Shown here: positions 42,417-51,215 of the stretch, in pieces
Position numbering within the stretch: the first letter of the stretch is position 1
Layout: each line of letters starts with the position of its first letter
NCBI RefSeq assembly: GCF_009377195.2
Contig: NZ_VJXX01000001.1
Span: 1,426,001 to 1,490,000 of the forward strand
Direction: 5' to 3'
Length of the DNA: 64,000 nucleotides
Source: Arthrobacter bussei
Lineage (GTDB): Bacteria > Actinomycetota > Actinomycetes > Actinomycetales > Micrococcaceae
The notes under the pieces: model-generated
Told to the model about the DNA's origin: nothing
Databases searched by the model: none
What the model saw: the letters and a program-made list of their open reading frames with translations, nothing else
Program-made: the position numbers and the translations under genes

Positions 42417-42668
42417 CTATCGCCGGCGGCCGTCGTCCTGGTGTGCCAGGCGGATCCGGCGGCGGAACACGACGCAGCACTGGGCAGCTACTGCAAGACA
42501 CAAGCAGACGGCGCTGATGTTGAGGAAGAACAGCGGCCCGGCGATTCCATCACCGACGATCGCCGCCCACAGCCGGACGCCGGCGATCATGGACCACACC
42601 ACGGCGCCCACGAGGGCTCGACCACCCCTCGCCCCGGCCGCTGATGTCCCGCCCCCGATCTCGCCCAT
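42417..42668 (-). CDS. Small putative membrane protein
   Basis: Encodes 83 residues from ATG 42668 with GAAGG about 10 nt upstream. Two hydrophobic helices (LVGAVVWSMIAGVRLWAAIV and FFLNISAVCLCLAVAAQCCVVF) precede a basic tail RRRIRLAHQDD. No family is recognised. The region 42313-42925 is otherwise empty, and weaker reading frames overlap here, so coding status is moderate. Confidence 0.5.
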   Translation of the reverse strand: MGEIGGGTSAAGARGGRALVGAVVWSMIAGVRLWAAIVGDGIAGPLFFLNISAVCLCLAVAAQCCVVFRRRIRLAHQDDGRRR

Positions 42669-42925
42669 GCTGCCCAGCCTTCCCGACCGGACACAGGCCC
42701 TGCACGTCGACGCTGCCACGTCCCGCAACGCGCGGTATACCCAGCAGGATGACGTCATCGACGCGAGCCGCAGTGCCCAGACACTCCTCGGGCGTCATCC
42801 GCGCTCCGTCGAGGCATGGCTCCGCGACACGAACGCCTGACCCTCGAGGACCGGATTCCACCCATCGGATGCAGCACAGGACACCTCCGCCCGGTCGATG
42901 TCGCGAGCGGCGGGTTCGACCGCCC

Positions 42926-43666
42926 TCAGGCGTCGAAGTGTGTCTCGGGAAGTTGCTGGCCGATCGATGCGACCACGGCCGCCGCTATCTCCGCCAGTTT
43001 CACGTTGCGCCCGCTCGAGGCCGCCTTGAGGATGGTCATCGCGGTGTCGTGGCTGCAGCGGTTCTGGCCCATGATGACGCCGGCCGCCACGTCGATGGTG
43101 GTCCGGGAGCTCATGGCGTCCCTGAGCTGCTTCCCGGTGTCGGACAGGTGGGCCACGCGCACGGCCAGGCGCAGCGACTGCGATGCCTCCCGCGCCAGGT
43201 CGCTCGCGGTGGTGATCATCGCGTCATCGAAGGCTCCGGGCTGCGGGGAGTACAGGTTGAGGCCGGCCGCGGCGAAGCCGTCGAGGGGGATCGGCACACC
43301 GAGGGCGGATCTCAACCCGTGCCCGGCGACCGCCCTCGGGTACTCGCCGAACCGTGATTCCTCACGGAAGTCCGGGACCACGTAGATCTGGCCCTCCCGG
43401 GCGGCGCGGATGCAGGGGCCGTCGTCGAACTGGTACTGGATCTCGTCCATCAGGCGGGCCTGCTCGCTGCTGCTCGCCACCGTGCCCTTGGACCGGGGCC
43501 TCAGCAAAGTGATCCCACACAGCATCCCGGTGCCCTCGGAGGAGAGCCTGTCAGCGGCGAGCCCGGCCAGGCCATCGAGGAACTGATGGATGTCGAGGCT
43601 CTCGAGCACCATGTCCTGCAGCATCCGCGGCAGGCTGACCTCACCAAGAATCCTGTCGTCGGTCAT
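42926..43666 (-). CDS. GAF-ANTAR regulator (second copy)
   Basis: Encodes 246 residues from ATG 43666 (GGAAGG upstream). The GAF domain covers about 20-175 (MLCGITLLRPR, YQFDDGPCIRAAREGQ). The ANTAR domain is at 187-240 with IDVAAGVIMGQNRCS. The C-terminus PETHFDA resembles that of the 4592-5419 paralogue (RAHFDPS). It would bind RNA hairpins to antiterminate. No histidine kinase or target operon is adjacent. Confidence 0.9.
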   Translation of the reverse strand: MTDDRILGEVSLPRMLQDMVLESLDIHQFLDGLAGLAADRLSSEGTGMLCGITLLRPRSKGTVASSSEQARLMDEIQYQFDDGPCIRAAREGQIYVVPDFREESRFGEYPRAVAGHGLRSALGVPIPLDGFAAAGLNLYSPQPGAFDDAMITTASDLAREASQSLRLAVRVAHLSDTGKQLRDAMSSRTTIDVAAGVIMGQNRCSHDTAMTILKAASSGRNVKLAEIAAAVVASIGQQLPETHFDA

Positions 43667-43873
43667 CACAGCGCCTTCCCTCACCTTCGGGCCACGTCCG
43701 CGCGGTCCGCTGAGGTCACGCTACCGGGCCGGGTCGCCCGGATGGAAGGCCGCGGATTTCGCTCGGAACGAGCGGGCGCACTGTACGAGGACAGCGCGCC
43801 CGCCGTGGACGGGGCGAGCGGGTGCACGGTACGACGACGGCGCCCTGCGCGGGCGGACCCGGGACCGGTCCGA

Positions 43874-44527
43874 CTAGGAGGCGCGACCCGCCGGCGTGAG
43901 GCCACCCGAGCAGGCGGCGCCGGGCTCGCGGGTCTGCTCACCCTGGATGTACTTGTCGAGGAAGGTGGCGAGACGGGAGTCGTCCGCGGAGTCGACCTTG
44001 AGCTGGAGGCCCCAGGCGCTGGCCGCGATCGGGGTGTCCAGATCGGGGTACGGGCTGAGCAGCACGTAGGACCGGGTCCCCACGAGCTCCGTGAGCTTGT
44101 CGATCTCGGCCTGCCCAATCTCCGGGTCGTACGTGATCCAGACGGCGCCGTGCTCCATCGAGTGGACGGAGTTCACGTTCGGCACTGGCTCGGTGTACAC
44201 ACCGCAGTTCGTCCAGATGGGATTGTGGTCCCCACCGACGGGCGGGGCCTGGTCGTACTCGACCTCACCCTCGACGTGGTTGAAGGTCACGTCCGGGTAC
44301 TCCTGGATGCCTTCGATGGGCTGGGACGCCGCCGCCTCGCGCTCCTGGTTGACCTGGACCTGGTTCACGATCACCAGGGTCACGGCGATGATGACGGCCA
44401 GGATCACGGCGCCGATCCCGCCGAAGATGAGGGCGTTGCGCTTGCGCTCACCGGCCCGCTGCTCGGCCTGGATGGCGGCCAGGCGCGCCTGGCGGTCCTG
44501 GTTCTCCTGTGATCGCTTCTTGTTCAA
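43874..44527 (-). CDS. DUF3105 membrane-anchored protein
   Basis: Encodes about 217 residues from TTG 44527 (GAAGGA 6 nt upstream; an in-frame ATG 11 codons earlier lacks one). A basic coiled segment and one transmembrane helix (ALIFGGIGAVILAVIIAVTLVIV) lead to an extracellular domain. The DUF3105 pattern includes YDQAPPVGGDHNPIWTNCG, YTEPVPNVNSVHSMEHGAVW and YVLLSPYPDLDTPI. The conserved His/Cys/Met residues suggest metal binding. It neighbours the DUF305 and copper genes, so a role in extracytoplasmic copper handling is plausible. Confidence 0.85.
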   Translation of the reverse strand: MNKKRSQENQDRQARLAAIQAEQRAGERKRNALIFGGIGAVILAVIIAVTLVIVNQVQVNQEREAAASQPIEGIQEYPDVTFNHVEGEVEYDQAPPVGGDHNPIWTNCGVYTEPVPNVNSVHSMEHGAVWITYDPEIGQAEIDKLTELVGTRSYVLLSPYPDLDTPIAASAWGLQLKVDSADDSRLATFLDKYIQGEQTREPGAACSGGLTPAGRAS

Positions 44528-44653
44528 CGGTCGTCCTTCAGTGCTGGGGGTCTGCGGCAACGGCCGCGGATCGGGTGGCGCCGGAACCCAATGTACCGGC
44601 GGGTGCTGCCAGTCCCCGAACCGGCGGGCGCGCGGGTCGGGTCCACGGTTCGG

Positions 44654-45316
44654 TCAGAGCTTGTCGAGCAGGGACTCCATCAGCGTGATCTCCGACTGCT
44701 GCCCCGACTGGATCTTCGATGCGAGGTCGCGGACCTGGTCGGTGGTCCCCAGCTCCGCCCCTGCCTTCGCCATGTCGACGCCTGCGACGTGGTGGGTGAT
44801 CATGAGCTGCAGGTAGAGCCGCGCGGCGTCGTCACCGGATGCGGACCTCAGCTCGTCGAGTTGCTGCTCGGTCGCCATGCCGGGCATCCGGCCGTCCGGT
44901 TCGAGCATCGAGCCGGACCCGGCGGACTGCCCCATCTGCATGCCGCCGTGATCGCCGGAGGCGCCGGCCATCCACTCCATCCGGGGTTGGGTGCTGCTCT
45001 GCGACAGGCCCCACTCCTCGAGCCACGCGTACATCTGGCCCGCCTGCTGCTGCTGCGTGGTGGCGATGTCGTAGGCGACCGCCCGCAGCGTCTCGTCGTC
45101 CACCTCGTCCCGGACGATCATGGACATCTCGACCGCCTGGTGGTGGTGGACCTGCATGTCGCGGGCGAAACCGGCATCGGCACTGGTGGTGCCCGGGTGG
45201 GTGGGCGCGGCGGACAGGCGCCCTGCCGAGAAGGCGAGGGCGAAGAGCGCGACGACGGCGAGCGCGGACAGGGCGAGGAGAACGCGTTTCTGCCAGCCCG
45301 ACAGCGAGATGTTCAT
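44654..45316 (-). CDS. DUF305 protein, probable copper-binding
   Basis: Encodes 220 residues from ATG 45316 (AAGGAC upstream). An N-terminal anchor helix (RVLLALSALAVVALFALAF) leads to two DUF305 repeats, each with HH and Met motifs: DMQVHHHQAVEMS near residue 54 and MITHHVAGVDMAKA near 172. A methionine-rich loop (HGGMQMGQSAG) lies between. Proteins of this family occur with copper-resistance genes. It is divergent from csoR across a shared operator, so probably copper-induced. Confidence 0.88.
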   Translation of the reverse strand: MNISLSGWQKRVLLALSALAVVALFALAFSAGRLSAAPTHPGTTSADAGFARDMQVHHHQAVEMSMIVRDEVDDETLRAVAYDIATTQQQQAGQMYAWLEEWGLSQSSTQPRMEWMAGASGDHGGMQMGQSAGSGSMLEPDGRMPGMATEQQLDELRSASGDDAARLYLQLMITHHVAGVDMAKAGAELGTTDQVRDLASKIQSGQQSEITLMESLLDKL

Positions 45317-45424
45317 GGTGTCCTTGGATCGGTGGGGTGCCGGTTGACCACCGTACGTCATGCTGCTGGACGTTCCCGCAGAACGACCGCCGCGGCAGCG
45401 GAATGAAATCGTCACTGGTCCGGT

Positions 45425-45443
45425 TATACCCCCCGAGGGTATA
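45425..45443. promoter_or_regulatory. CsoR operator and promoter
   Basis: TATACCC (45425-45431) and GGGTATA (45437-45443) are perfect arms around CCCGA, the typical GC-centred CsoR operator. TATAGT (45440-45445) overlaps it as the csoR -10. It lies between divergent DUF305 and csoR, so both sides can be copper-regulated. Confidence 0.85.
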
Positions 45444-45466
45444 GTCGAGAGCATGCGAGGACCACG

Positions 45467-45793
45467 ATGACCACGGAGACCCGTGCGGAGAACACCGCAC
45501 CCCACGGCTACACCGCCGACAAGGAGGCCTATCTCAAACGCCTGCGCCGGATCGAGGGCCAGGTGCGCGGTATCGCCCGGATGGTCGACGAGGACAAGTA
45601 CTGCATCGACATCCTGACGCAGGTCGCTGCAGTCAACAAGGCGCTGCACGCGGTCTCCATGGGCCTGCTCGAGGAACACATCTCGCACTGTGTCGTCGGC
45701 GCGGCACAGGAGGCGCAGTCCTCCGGTGACGACACCGCCGTCCAGGACAAGGTCCAGGAAGCGACGGCCGCCATCGGCCGTCTCCTCCGCTGA
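45467..45793 (+). CDS. csoR: Copper-sensing repressor CsoR
   Basis: Encodes 108 residues. The Cu(I) ligands Cys46, His71 and Cys75 keep the exact family spacing (YCIDILTQ; EHISHC). RRIEGQVRGIARMV is the family N-terminal helix. Copper binding releases it from the operator at 45425-45443. A five-codon leader frame (45453-45470) just after the -10 ends in an ATGA overlapping the csoR start; AGGA within it could serve csoR. It is the first gene of csoR-copZ-copA. Confidence 0.95.
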   Translation: MTTETRAENTAPHGYTADKEAYLKRLRRIEGQVRGIARMVDEDKYCIDILTQVAAVNKALHAVSMGLLEEHISHCVVGAAQEAQSSGDDTAVQDKVQEATAAIGRLLR

Positions 45794-45845
45794 CACCCCA
45801 CCCGCCGGAAGAACCCGGCACTCCACCCGACTCAAGGAGAACACC

Positions 45846-46070
45846 ATGACAACGACCACCATCGGCATCACCGGGATGACCTGCGGCCACTGCGTCAGTG
45901 CCGTGAAGAGCGAACTCGGGGGGCTCCCCGGCGTCGAGACCGTCGACGTGGACCTCGTCAACGGCGGTACGTCCACCGCCACCATCTCCTCCTCCGCACC
46001 GCTCGGTGCCGACTCGATCGACGCCGCCGTCGCCGAAGCCGGCTATACCGTGGTGCCGTCGGAGGCCTGA
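45846..46070 (+). CDS. copZ: Copper chaperone CopZ-like
   Basis: Encodes 74 residues, one heavy-metal-associated domain. The binding loop GMTCGHC has Cys13 and Cys16. AAGGAG lies 6 nt before the ATG. It delivers Cu(I) to the ATPase encoded immediately downstream (1-nt gap) and to CsoR. Confidence 0.95.
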   Translation: MTTTTIGITGMTCGHCVSAVKSELGGLPGVETVDVDLVNGGTSTATISSSAPLGADSIDAAVAEAGYTVVPSEA

Positions 46071-46071
46071 G

Positions 46072-48348
46072 ATGGCCGCGCAGCAGGCCCCGCTCCGGAA
46101 CCCGGGATCGGCAGGGGCGGGCATCGCCGGGGAACAGCGCGTCGTCGAACTCGCCATCCAGGGCATGACCTGCGCCTCCTGCGTGGGCCGCGTCGAGCGC
46201 AAGCTGGGCAAGCTCGACGGCGTCGAGGCGAGCGTGAACCTGCCGCTCGAATCCGCCGTCGTCCGGGTCCCCCCGACCGTCAGCGACCAGGACCTGATCG
46301 ACACGGTGGTCGCCACCGGGTACGGCGCCCGGGTGGTGCGGCCCGAGCACGACGGCGAGGGCGGTCACGATCACGACCACACGCCGTCGCTGCTGGGCGT
46401 CCGCCTGACCCTCGCGGCCGTGCTCTCCGTGCCCGTCCTGCTGATCTCGATGGTGCCCGCACTGCAGTTCGCGAACTGGGGCTGGGTGGTGTTCGCCCTC
46501 TCCCTGCCCGTCGTGACGTGGTCGGCATGGCCGTTCCACCGTGCGGCCGCGGTGAACGCGCGCCACTTCGCCTCCACGATGGACACGCTCGTGTCCATCG
46601 GCGTCACCGCCGCATTCCTCTTCTCCGCCTGGCAGCTCCTCGCCGACCCGACGCTGACGCAGCACGCCGGCATGGCCGGTATGGACATGACGGAACACTC
46701 GCTCTACTTCGAGGTGGCCGCCGTCGTCGTGACCTTCCTGCTGCTCGGCCGCTTCCTCGAGGCGTCCGCCAAGCAGCGGGCCGGGAACGCCCTGAAGTCC
46801 CTGCTGAGCCTCGGCGCCAAGGAAGCACACGTGCTCCGCACGGTGGACGGCGAGCGCACCGAGGTCACCCTCCCCGTCCACGCGCTGATTCCCGGGGACG
46901 AGTTCGTGGTCCGCCCGGGCGAGAAGATCGCGACCGACGGCGTGGTGTCCGAGGGCCACAGCGCCGTGGACACCGCACTCCTGACGGGCGAGAGCATCCC
47001 GGTGGAGGTGGCTCCCGGTGACGCCGTCACGGGCGCCACCATCAACACGTCCGGCAGGCTCGTGGTCCGCGCCACGCGCGTCGGCTCGGACACCGTCCTC
47101 TCCCACATGGGGCGCCTGGTGAGCCAGGCGCAGAGCGGCAAGGCGCGGATCGCCCGCCTCGCGGACCGCATCAGCGCCGTCTTCGTGCCCGTGGTACTCG
47201 TGATCGCCGTCCTGACCTTCGTCCTGTGGCTCGTGCTGACCGGGGACCTGGATGCGGCCTTCACCGCGTCCGTGACCGTGCTCGTCATCGCCTGCCCGTG
47301 CGCCCTCGGACTCGCGACCCCGACGGCGCTCCTCACCGGCACAGGGCGCGGCGCCCAGCTCGGTATCCTCATCCGCGGCCCCCAAGTCCTCGAGGACACC
47401 CGCACCGTGGACACCATCGTGCTCGACAAGACCGGTACCGTCACTACGGGCACCATGGCCGTGGACGACGTCGTCGTGCTGGCGGACCTGCCCGCCGCCG
47501 CCCTGCTCCGACTTGCCGGAGCGGTCGAGGCGCAGAGCGAGCATCCGATCGCCCAGGCGATAGCCCGGCACGCCGCCCGGGAAGGCCGCCTCCCCGAGGC
47601 CACGGCCTTCGCGAGCGCACCCGGTGGAGGCGTCCGCGGGACGGTCGACGGCGTGACCGTCACCGCCGGGCGCGCCTCCTGGCTCGAGCGCAACGGCATC
47701 CGCCCGACCGCCGGCCACCTCGCAGCGTTCGCCGCGGCGGAAGGGACGGGCACGACGGCGGTGTGGATCGCCGTCGACGACGCCGTGGCCGGATTCATCG
47801 CCCTGTCCGACACCGTGAAGGACGGCTCCGCTGCCGCGATCCTGCGGCTGCGGGACCTTGGGCTGCGCCCGGTCCTGCTGACGGGCGACAACCGCGCCGT
47901 CGCGCTCCAGGTCGCAGCGGCCGTGGGTATCGACGCCACCGACGTGCATGCCGGCGTCACGCCGGAGGGCAAGGTGGACGTGGTTCGGGATCTTCAGGCG
48001 GCAGGGGCCACGGTCGCGATGGCCGGGGACGGCGTGAACGACGCCGCGGCCCTGGCACAGGCCGACCTGGGTATCGCGATGGGCTCCGGCACCGACGTCG
48101 CCATCGAGGCCGCCGACCTCACGGTGATGGGCAACAGCCTCGAGCAGGTGGCGCAGGCCATCGAACTCTCACGGCGCACGCTCGGCACCATCAAGGGGAA
48201 CCTCTTCTGGGCGTTCTTCTACAACGCGGTCGGCATCCCCGTGGCGGCATTCGGCCTGCTGAATCCGATGCTCGCCGGGGCCGCGATGGCCGCCAGTTCC
48301 GTCCTCGTGGTCCTCAACTCGCTCAGGCTCCGCCGCTTCGGGCGGTAG
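46072..48348 (+). CDS. copA: Copper-exporting P1B-type ATPase
   Basis: Encodes 758 residues from ATG 46072. An N-terminal metal-binding domain with GMTCASC is followed by a His-rich segment (HDGEGGHDHDH) and eight predicted helices. The intramembrane CPC of CPCALGLATPTALL marks copper specificity. Actuator TGES, phosphorylation site DKTGT, SEHP loop and hinge GDGVND are intact. It exports Cu(I). The gene is coupled with copZ (stop and start 1 nt apart). Confidence 0.96.
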   Translation: MAAQQAPLRNPGSAGAGIAGEQRVVELAIQGMTCASCVGRVERKLGKLDGVEASVNLPLESAVVRVPPTVSDQDLIDTVVATGYGARVVRPEHDGEGGHDHDHTPSLLGVRLTLAAVLSVPVLLISMVPALQFANWGWVVFALSLPVVTWSAWPFHRAAAVNARHFASTMDTLVSIGVTAAFLFSAWQLLADPTLTQHAGMAGMDMTEHSLYFEVAAVVVTFLLLGRFLEASAKQRAGNALKSLLSLGAKEAHVLRTVDGERTEVTLPVHALIPGDEFVVRPGEKIATDGVVSEGHSAVDTALLTGESIPVEVAPGDAVTGATINTSGRLVVRATRVGSDTVLSHMGRLVSQAQSGKARIARLADRISAVFVPVVLVIAVLTFVLWLVLTGDLDAAFTASVTVLVIACPCALGLATPTALLTGTGRGAQLGILIRGPQVLEDTRTVDTIVLDKTGTVTTGTMAVDDVVVLADLPAAALLRLAGAVEAQSEHPIAQAIARHAAREGRLPEATAFASAPGGGVRGTVDGVTVTAGRASWLERNGIRPTAGHLAAFAAAEGTGTTAVWIAVDDAVAGFIALSDTVKDGSAAAILRLRDLGLRPVLLTGDNRAVALQVAAAVGIDATDVHAGVTPEGKVDVVRDLQAAGATVAMAGDGVNDAAALAQADLGIAMGSGTDVAIEAADLTVMGNSLEQVAQAIELSRRTLGTIKGNLFWAFFYNAVGIPVAAFGLLNPMLAGAAMAASSVLVVLNSLRLRRFGR

Positions 48349-48592
48349 CCCGCAGACAGAGGTTCCGAGCGGTTGCTCCGGCGGTAGCCGGCAGCCGGAG
48401 CCGTGCCCGGTTCCGCCCTGCCGGCGGCGTCCTGTGGCAGGGTCTGCTCATGACCGATGACACGGCGCTGCTGGAGGATTGGGATCAGGGCGTCAGGCCT
48501 CGTTTCTCGCGTCGACGATCAAGAAATGTGGACGGGCGTGAATTCCCGACAACCGCTTCGCAGGTAGGCGGGGACGACGGTCTCGGTGTGGT
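48349..48592. other. Intergenic junction, copper cluster to tat/nan region
   Basis: 244 bp without a convincing gene. It has short direct repeats (GCGGTAGCC twice). A 48-codon frame (48450-48596) is open, MTDDTALLEDWDQG at its start, but lacks a ribosome site and resembles nothing; it may be a remnant. Base composition falls on the right side, so this may be the edge of a transferred block. Confidence 0.4.
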
Positions 48593-49432
48593 CTAGAGGT
48601 CATTCAGGGGCGTCGCCCGGTCCGCGTGTGTTTCCACGTCCGCGTCTCGTGCCGCGTTCCGGCTGGCCCGGCGCTTGTCGTTGAGCAGGCACAGACCGAT
48701 CGCGACGAAGAACAGCAGCAGCAGGGGCACCGCGAGGTAGAACATGCTCAGCGCATCCCCGCCGGGGGCGGCCATCGCCGCGAACAGGCACACCAGGAAC
48801 ACGGTAATCCGCCAGGCCTTGAGGATCTGCCTACCCGAGACCAGGCCCACCATGTTCAGCCCGAACAGGACCACCGGCAGCAGGAACGCGATGCCGAACG
48901 CCAGCATCAACCGCAGCACGAACGCGAAATACACGGTCACGCTGATCAGGTTCGAGAACTGGTCCGGCGTGAAGTCCGTCAGGACACGCACCGCGTTCGG
49001 CAGGATCAGCCACGCCAGATAGATCCCGGTCAGGAACAACGGGACCGCGACCACGATGAACCCCAGCGCCGTGCGGCGCTCCTTCGTCTTCAGCCCCGGG
49101 GTGATGAACGCCCAGAGCTGGTACAGCCACACCGGGCTGGAGATGACGACGCCGAGGAAGATCGAGACCTGGATGAGCAGGTCGAAGGGCGAGGCCGCGG
49201 TGTCGAAGTTCAGCGACGCGGTCCGGCCGTCCTGGTCGTTGATCGCCACGATCGGGGCGCCGAGGGCCTCCAGGACCGGCTCGTACAGGAAGAAACCGGC
49301 CACCGTCCCGGCCAGGACGGCCAGGGCGGACTTGAACAGCCGGTTACGAGCCTCGCGGAGGTGTTCCTTCAGGGCCATCCGGCCCTCGGGGTTCGTCTTC
49401 CTGCCGCGCGCAGGAGCCTTTTCGGTCGTCAC
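48593..49432 (-). CDS. tatC: Twin-arginine translocase subunit TatC
   Basis: Encodes 279 residues with six hydrophobic helices. The family N-terminus MALKEHLREARNRLFKSAL is where twin-arginine signals bind (Glu in HLREAR region), and FDLLIQVSIFLGVVISSPVWLYQLWAFITPGL is the conserved first loop and helix. The last helix ends in GLCLLNDKRRASR. It is the last gene of the sialic acid operon. A second housekeeping tatC is expected elsewhere in the genome. It would work with TatA and TatB encoded just upstream. Confidence 0.92.
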   Translation of the reverse strand: MTTEKAPARGRKTNPEGRMALKEHLREARNRLFKSALAVLAGTVAGFFLYEPVLEALGAPIVAINDQDGRTASLNFDTAASPFDLLIQVSIFLGVVISSPVWLYQLWAFITPGLKTKERRTALGFIVVAVPLFLTGIYLAWLILPNAVRVLTDFTPDQFSNLISVTVYFAFVLRLMLAFGIAFLLPVVLFGLNMVGLVSGRQILKAWRITVFLVCLFAAMAAPGGDALSMFYLAVPLLLLFFVAIGLCLLNDKRRASRNAARDADVETHADRATPLNDL

Positions 49433-49447
49433 AGGAGCGGGCGCCGG

Positions 49448-49858
49448 CTACTGGCTGGTGTGCGAGGTACCGCTCTGCTGGGACGGTCCCGCCTGGGACC
49501 GGCCCTCCACGAAGCCCTCGCCCTGGTGGGGTGCCGGGACGTGCTGCTGACCGGGCTGCTGGTGGGACTGACCCGCCTGCTGTGCCGGGTGCTGACCGGG
49601 CTGCTGGGCATGGGTGGCCGCTGCGGGTGCCTGGTAGGTCGGTGTGTAAGTCTGCGGTGCCGGGTTCACGACACGTCCCTCGACGGGATCCGTGCCGGCT
49701 CCACCGGTGTTGTTCTCGTCCTTCATCTGCTTCACCTCGGACTTGAAGATCCGCAGCGACTGGCCGACGCTCCGGGCCAGCCCGGGAAGCTTCGGCGCAC
49801 CGAAGAGAACGATCGCAAGAACGATGATGATGACGATGTGCCAGCCTTCGAGCTTCAT
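49448..49858 (-). CDS. tatA: Twin-arginine translocase subunit TatA
   Basis: Encodes 136 residues. One N-terminal helix (GWHIVIIIVLAIVLFGAPKLP) is followed by the amphipathic helix ARSVGQSLRIFKSEVKQMKDE. The C-terminal 80 residues are a Gln/Pro/His-rich disordered tail, longer than usual. Its ATG overlaps the tatB stop codon (ATGA). It forms the export pore together with TatC. Confidence 0.9.
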   Translation of the reverse strand: MKLEGWHIVIIIVLAIVLFGAPKLPGLARSVGQSLRIFKSEVKQMKDENNTGGAGTDPVEGRVVNPAPQTYTPTYQAPAAATHAQQPGQHPAQQAGQSHQQPGQQHVPAPHQGEGFVEGRSQAGPSQQSGTSHTSQ

Positions 49859-50181
49859 GAGGAGGTTCCTTTAGGTATACGTTGCGGTGCAGGGTCTACG
49901 GGGCGGCCTGCTGCTGGGAGTGCTGTCGGTAATTCGTCGAGCAACGCTTCACGAACGATCACTCGCGGGTCATAGCGTCGAGGGTCAAGGCTTTGCCACT
50001 CGATGTCCTTGAGCTCCTCTCCGAGTTCCTCGTCGAGGCGAAGCCGGGCAGAAGACACGAGCACCTTGGTCGTCCGGACGAGCCGGCCTAGTCCGGCAGC
50101 ATAGTCGGGCAGCTTCGCCGGGCCGATGACCAGCAGGAGCAGGATGCACAGCGCAGCAGCTTCGAGGGCGTTGATCCCCAT
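49855..50181 (-). CDS. tatB: Twin-arginine translocase TatB/TatA-like subunit
   Basis: Encodes 108 residues: helix ALEAAALCILLLLVIGPAKLPDYAAGLGRLVR, then an amphipathic helix and a DE-rich, later Pro/Arg-rich tail. The GP between helices and EELGEELKDIEW in the tail suit TatB rather than TatA. ATG 50181 overlaps the esterase stop (TGATG). It is coupled to the esterase before and tatA after. The TatB/TatA split is a judgement by tail type. Confidence 0.82.
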   Translation of the reverse strand: MGINALEAAALCILLLLVIGPAKLPDYAAGLGRLVRTTKVLVSSARLRLDEELGEELKDIEWQSLDPRRYDPRVIVREALLDELPTALPAAGRPVDPAPQRIPKGTSS

Positions 50182-51215
50182 CACGGCGGGGCTGTCCCGA
50201 TGGACGGGGTGGGCATCACCGAGGCTGCATCTGATGCGGCATCTGACACGGCATCCGATGCAGCGGGGGTTGAAGGGGGGCCGCCCGAAGCTCTCGTACT
50301 GAGGGCTCGGTTGAAGGCACGGTCGCGGTCCTGGAGGGTTTGCCGTGAGACACGTGCTTCCGGGACCGTGAGTTCGTACCCGTGGTAGGCGCCGGGATAG
50401 ACGTGGAGTTCGACGGGCACCCCGGCCGCCAGGAGACGCTGCGCGTAGTCGATGTCCTCGTCACGGAAGAGGTCCAGCTCGCCGACCTGAATGAGGGTGG
50501 GCGGCAATCCCTGTAGGCGTGTCGCGCGGGCGGGAGCTGCCAGGGGCGAGGCCGGAAAGTGTGCCAGGTAGCTCTGCCAAGCAAAAAGACTGTGGTGGCG
50601 GTTCCATGTCGGGATGTTGTGGAACTCCAGGCTCGAAGGTGTGGAGTGGCTGTCGTCGAGCATGGGGTACATGAGGTACTGGAAGACCAGTCGGGGACCG
50701 TGTCGGTCGCGGTCCACCCTGCTCGCTGCGGCCGCCAGTCCGGCACCCGCGCTCGATCCCGCGATTGCAATGCGGTTGAGGTCAATAAGGAGGCTGTCGG
50801 CAGAGGTGAATAACCAGTCGAGGGCTTCCAGGACGTCCTCGAGCGCGGCGGGATAGGGATGTTCAGGTGCGAGCCGGTAGTCGACGGCGATCACCGTGGC
50901 GCCCGTGGCCTGGCTCAGGTTCCAGCAGTAGTCGGTGTCGGCCGCTGCCTCGCCGGCGATCATTCCGCCACCGTGAATCCAGAGGATCGCCGGTGCGGGT
51001 CCTGGGGCGGCGGCGTGGATGAGCAGGGGAACACCGGACGCCGTGTACGTGGCAACTGCCGCTGGAGTGGTTGTGGTGACCGTTTTGGGTGCGGGGGCGC
51101 AGGTGAGTTCCCGGAAGGCGAGGAGTTCCTCGATGGTGGTGGGCGGCGGGAAGTCCTGCGAGTAGGCGAGCCCGGGTAGGAGCTCGGGATCGACCCTGTC
51201 GATGAAGGTGCTCAT
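50181..51215 (-). CDS. Alpha/beta hydrolase of the HSL (acetyl esterase) family
   Basis: Encodes 344 residues from ATG 51215, overlapping the nanE stop (ATGA). The HSL oxyanion motif HGGGMIAGEA and the nucleophile motif GSSAGAGLAAA are visible, with a C-terminal histidine in AYHGYEL. In this operon it may remove O-acetyl groups from sialic acids, as esterases in other sialic acid clusters do; this is inference from context. The tail is Ser/Asp/Ala-rich, encoded by three 12-bp tandem repeats (50226-50261). Confidence 0.85.
   Translation of the reverse strand: MSTFIDRVDPELLPGLAYSQDFPPPTTIEELLAFRELTCAPAPKTVTTTTPAAVATYTASGVPLLIHAAAPGPAPAILWIHGGGMIAGEAAADTDYCWNLSQATGATVIAVDYRLAPEHPYPAALEDVLEALDWLFTSADSLLIDLNRIAIAGSSAGAGLAAAASRVDRDRHGPRLVFQYLMYPMLDDSHSTPSSLEFHNIPTWNRHHSLFAWQSYLAHFPASPLAAPARATRLQGLPPTLIQVGELDLFRDEDIDYAQRLLAAGVPVELHVYPGAYHGYELTVPEARVSRQTLQDRDRAFNRALSTRASGGPPSTPAASDAVSDAASDAASVMPTPSIGTAPP
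50226..50261. repeat. Three tandem 12-bp repeats in the esterase tail
   Basis: GCATCTGATGCG, GCATCTGACACG and GCATCCGATGCA follow each other. They encode a SDAA-type tetrapeptide repeat at the esterase C-terminus. In-frame units allow length change without frameshift. Confidence 0.7.

Noticed and set aside
42550-42861. Second minus-strand frame (starts MESGPRGSG) over the small membrane protein
   Set aside because: Overlaps the better two-helix frame on the same strand; composition not protein-like.
48450-48596. 48-codon frame starting MTDDTALLEDWDQG
   Set aside because: No ribosome site, no relatives known to me, runs into the tatC 3' end; noted as possible remnant only.
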